Under the pieces are notes generated by a model that had not been told where the DNA came from, did no database searches, and saw only the letters and a list, made by a program, of their open reading frames with translations. A DNA stretch of 5,194 bases from Candidatus Methylomirabilota bacterium (lineage in GTDB: Bacteria > Methylomirabilota > Methylomirabilia > Methylomirabilales > JACQHM01): contig JACQHM010000299.1 in NCBI GenBank assembly GCA_016199025.1, positions 1 to 5,194 of the forward strand, read 5' to 3'. Of this stretch, positions 4,868 through 5,194 are shown in pieces (the stretch's first letter is position 1; each line of letters begins with the position of its first letter). Both the position numbers and the translations under genes were made by a program.

Positions 4868-5194
4868 GAGGATGCCCGCTTTCTATCTCTAGTCTCTGTC
4901 TCTCATCTCTGTCTCATCTTTCTGTTCGTAACGGTCGGGCCCGCTTTCTCCGCCCCGCTCCTCGCTCCTCCTGAAGGTTTCGAGGCCTTCGACATGCCGG
5001 GTGACGCGGGGGGGAGCATCGGCTTGATCTGGAAGGCAGCTCCCTACGATGATCCTCAAGTTCGCTATCAGGTCTTCCTGGCCGACTCCTCCGATGGCCC
5101 CTTCCAGAAGATCGCCGAGTTCCCGGCGAGCACCCACTATAAGAGTGACCGCCCCGCCCCCTGGTGGAGCTGGAGGCGCCAGAAGGATGTGCAC
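4847..5194 (+). CDS. Exported protein with fibronectin-III-like segment (3' truncated)
   Basis: The frame is open from the GTG at 4847 to the window end (116 codons) and lacks an early ATG, so it is easily missed. Residues about 12-36 form a signal peptide: a hydrophobic core (SHLCLIFLFVTVG) and a likely signal peptidase I site in PAFSAPLL (after Ser35 or Ala36). There is no lipobox Cys. The mature part begins PPEGFEAFDMPGDAGGSIGLIWKA and continues with YQVFLADSSDGPFQKIAEF, the beta-strand spacing of fibronectin-III-type domains (Trp after the first strand, then Tyr-x-Val). The product is therefore probably periplasmic or extracellular; its function cannot be judged from this part. The n-region (VTETGDREDAR) is unusually acidic for a signal peptide and is encoded by a 13-bp tandem repeat. 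The start is 17 nt after the previous stop, with AGGGGAG upstream, which suggests the same transcript. Confidence 0.72.
   Translation, partial: MTETGDREDARFLSLVSVSHLCLIFLFVTVGPAFSAPLLAPPEGFEAFDMPGDAGGSIGLIWKAAPYDDPQVRYQVFLADSSDGPFQKIAEFPASTHYKSDRPAPWWSWRRQKDVH
4893..4915 (+). repeat. Pyrimidine-rich 13-bp-period repeat in the signal-peptide codons
   Basis: TCTCTGTCTC occurs at 4893-4902 and again at 4906-4915, a 13-bp period, the same as the purine-rich tandem repeat upstream. GTCTCTGTC (4892-4900) is the exact reverse complement of GACAGAGAC (4849-4857), so the leader and start region can pair with the signal-peptide codons in the mRNA. Confidence 0.7.

Noticed and set aside
4889..5194. Open frame on the - strand at the window end
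   Set aside because: The + strand frame here has a signal peptide, cleavage site and fibronectin-III-like sequence, with a ribosome site in place; the - frame has none of these.
1..5194. CRISPR array, tRNA, rRNA or transposase
   Set aside because: No regularly spaced direct repeats with spacers, no cloverleaf-like or rRNA sequence and no transposase motifs were seen; the repeats found are short palindromes and one 13-bp tandem pair.

Overview
This is a GC-rich window in which every gene I can support lies on the + strand, with short gaps (4 to 58 nt) between neighbours. It reads like an operon or co-directional cluster from a free-living bacterium. No gene identifies the lineage. The high GC, the intergenic palindromes of the GTAGG...CCTAC type, the AAATC...GATTT palindrome and a MutL/GlmL-family ATPase without a mutase beside it recall uncultivated or deep-branching groups (NC10, Rokubacteria, Nitrospirota, Chloroflexota or old Deltaproteobacteria). 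That placement is an impression, not a result.

Layout. Positions 3-284: the C-terminal end of a hydroxypyruvate isomerase-type TIM-barrel protein. 289-1044: complete triosephosphate isomerase (tpiA). 1058-1411: secG, the small SecYEG subunit. tpiA-secG is a common housekeeping pair. 1408-1435: a near-perfect 28-bp palindrome that contains the secG stop codon. 1457-1810: a small conserved-looking protein of unknown function with an FLES...LSFLGSQ core. 1811-3610: a MutL/GlmL-family ASKHA ATPase. 3607-3661: a double-hairpin repeat that contains the stop codon of that ATPase gene. 3669-4829: a protein with N-terminal barrel-sandwich-like segments, a Gly-rich central region and a C-terminal KOW-like segment, interrupted in frame by a 47-bp palindromic repeat (4575-4621). 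4847 to the window end: an exported protein with a GTG start, a signal peptide and a fibronectin-III-like segment, cut by the window edge.

How the parts may work together. The first three genes are core metabolism and secretion. The next three (small protein, MutL/GlmL-type ATPase, barrel-sandwich/KOW protein) look like a linked module of unknown function. The ATPase starts directly after the small gene's stop codon, and no glutamate mutase gene is visible. The last gene carries an export signal, so the module may bear on an envelope process, but this rests only on adjacency.

The most interesting points are (1) the GTG-start exported gene, whose start region is a 13-bp tandem duplication that alone puts the start codon in frame; (2) a palindromic repeat translated within the KOW protein, followed at once by a strong Shine-Dalgarno and in-frame ATG; (3) two different GTAGGGG...CCTAC repeats, each supplying the TAG stop codon of the upstream gene; and (4) the orphan MutL/GlmL module itself.
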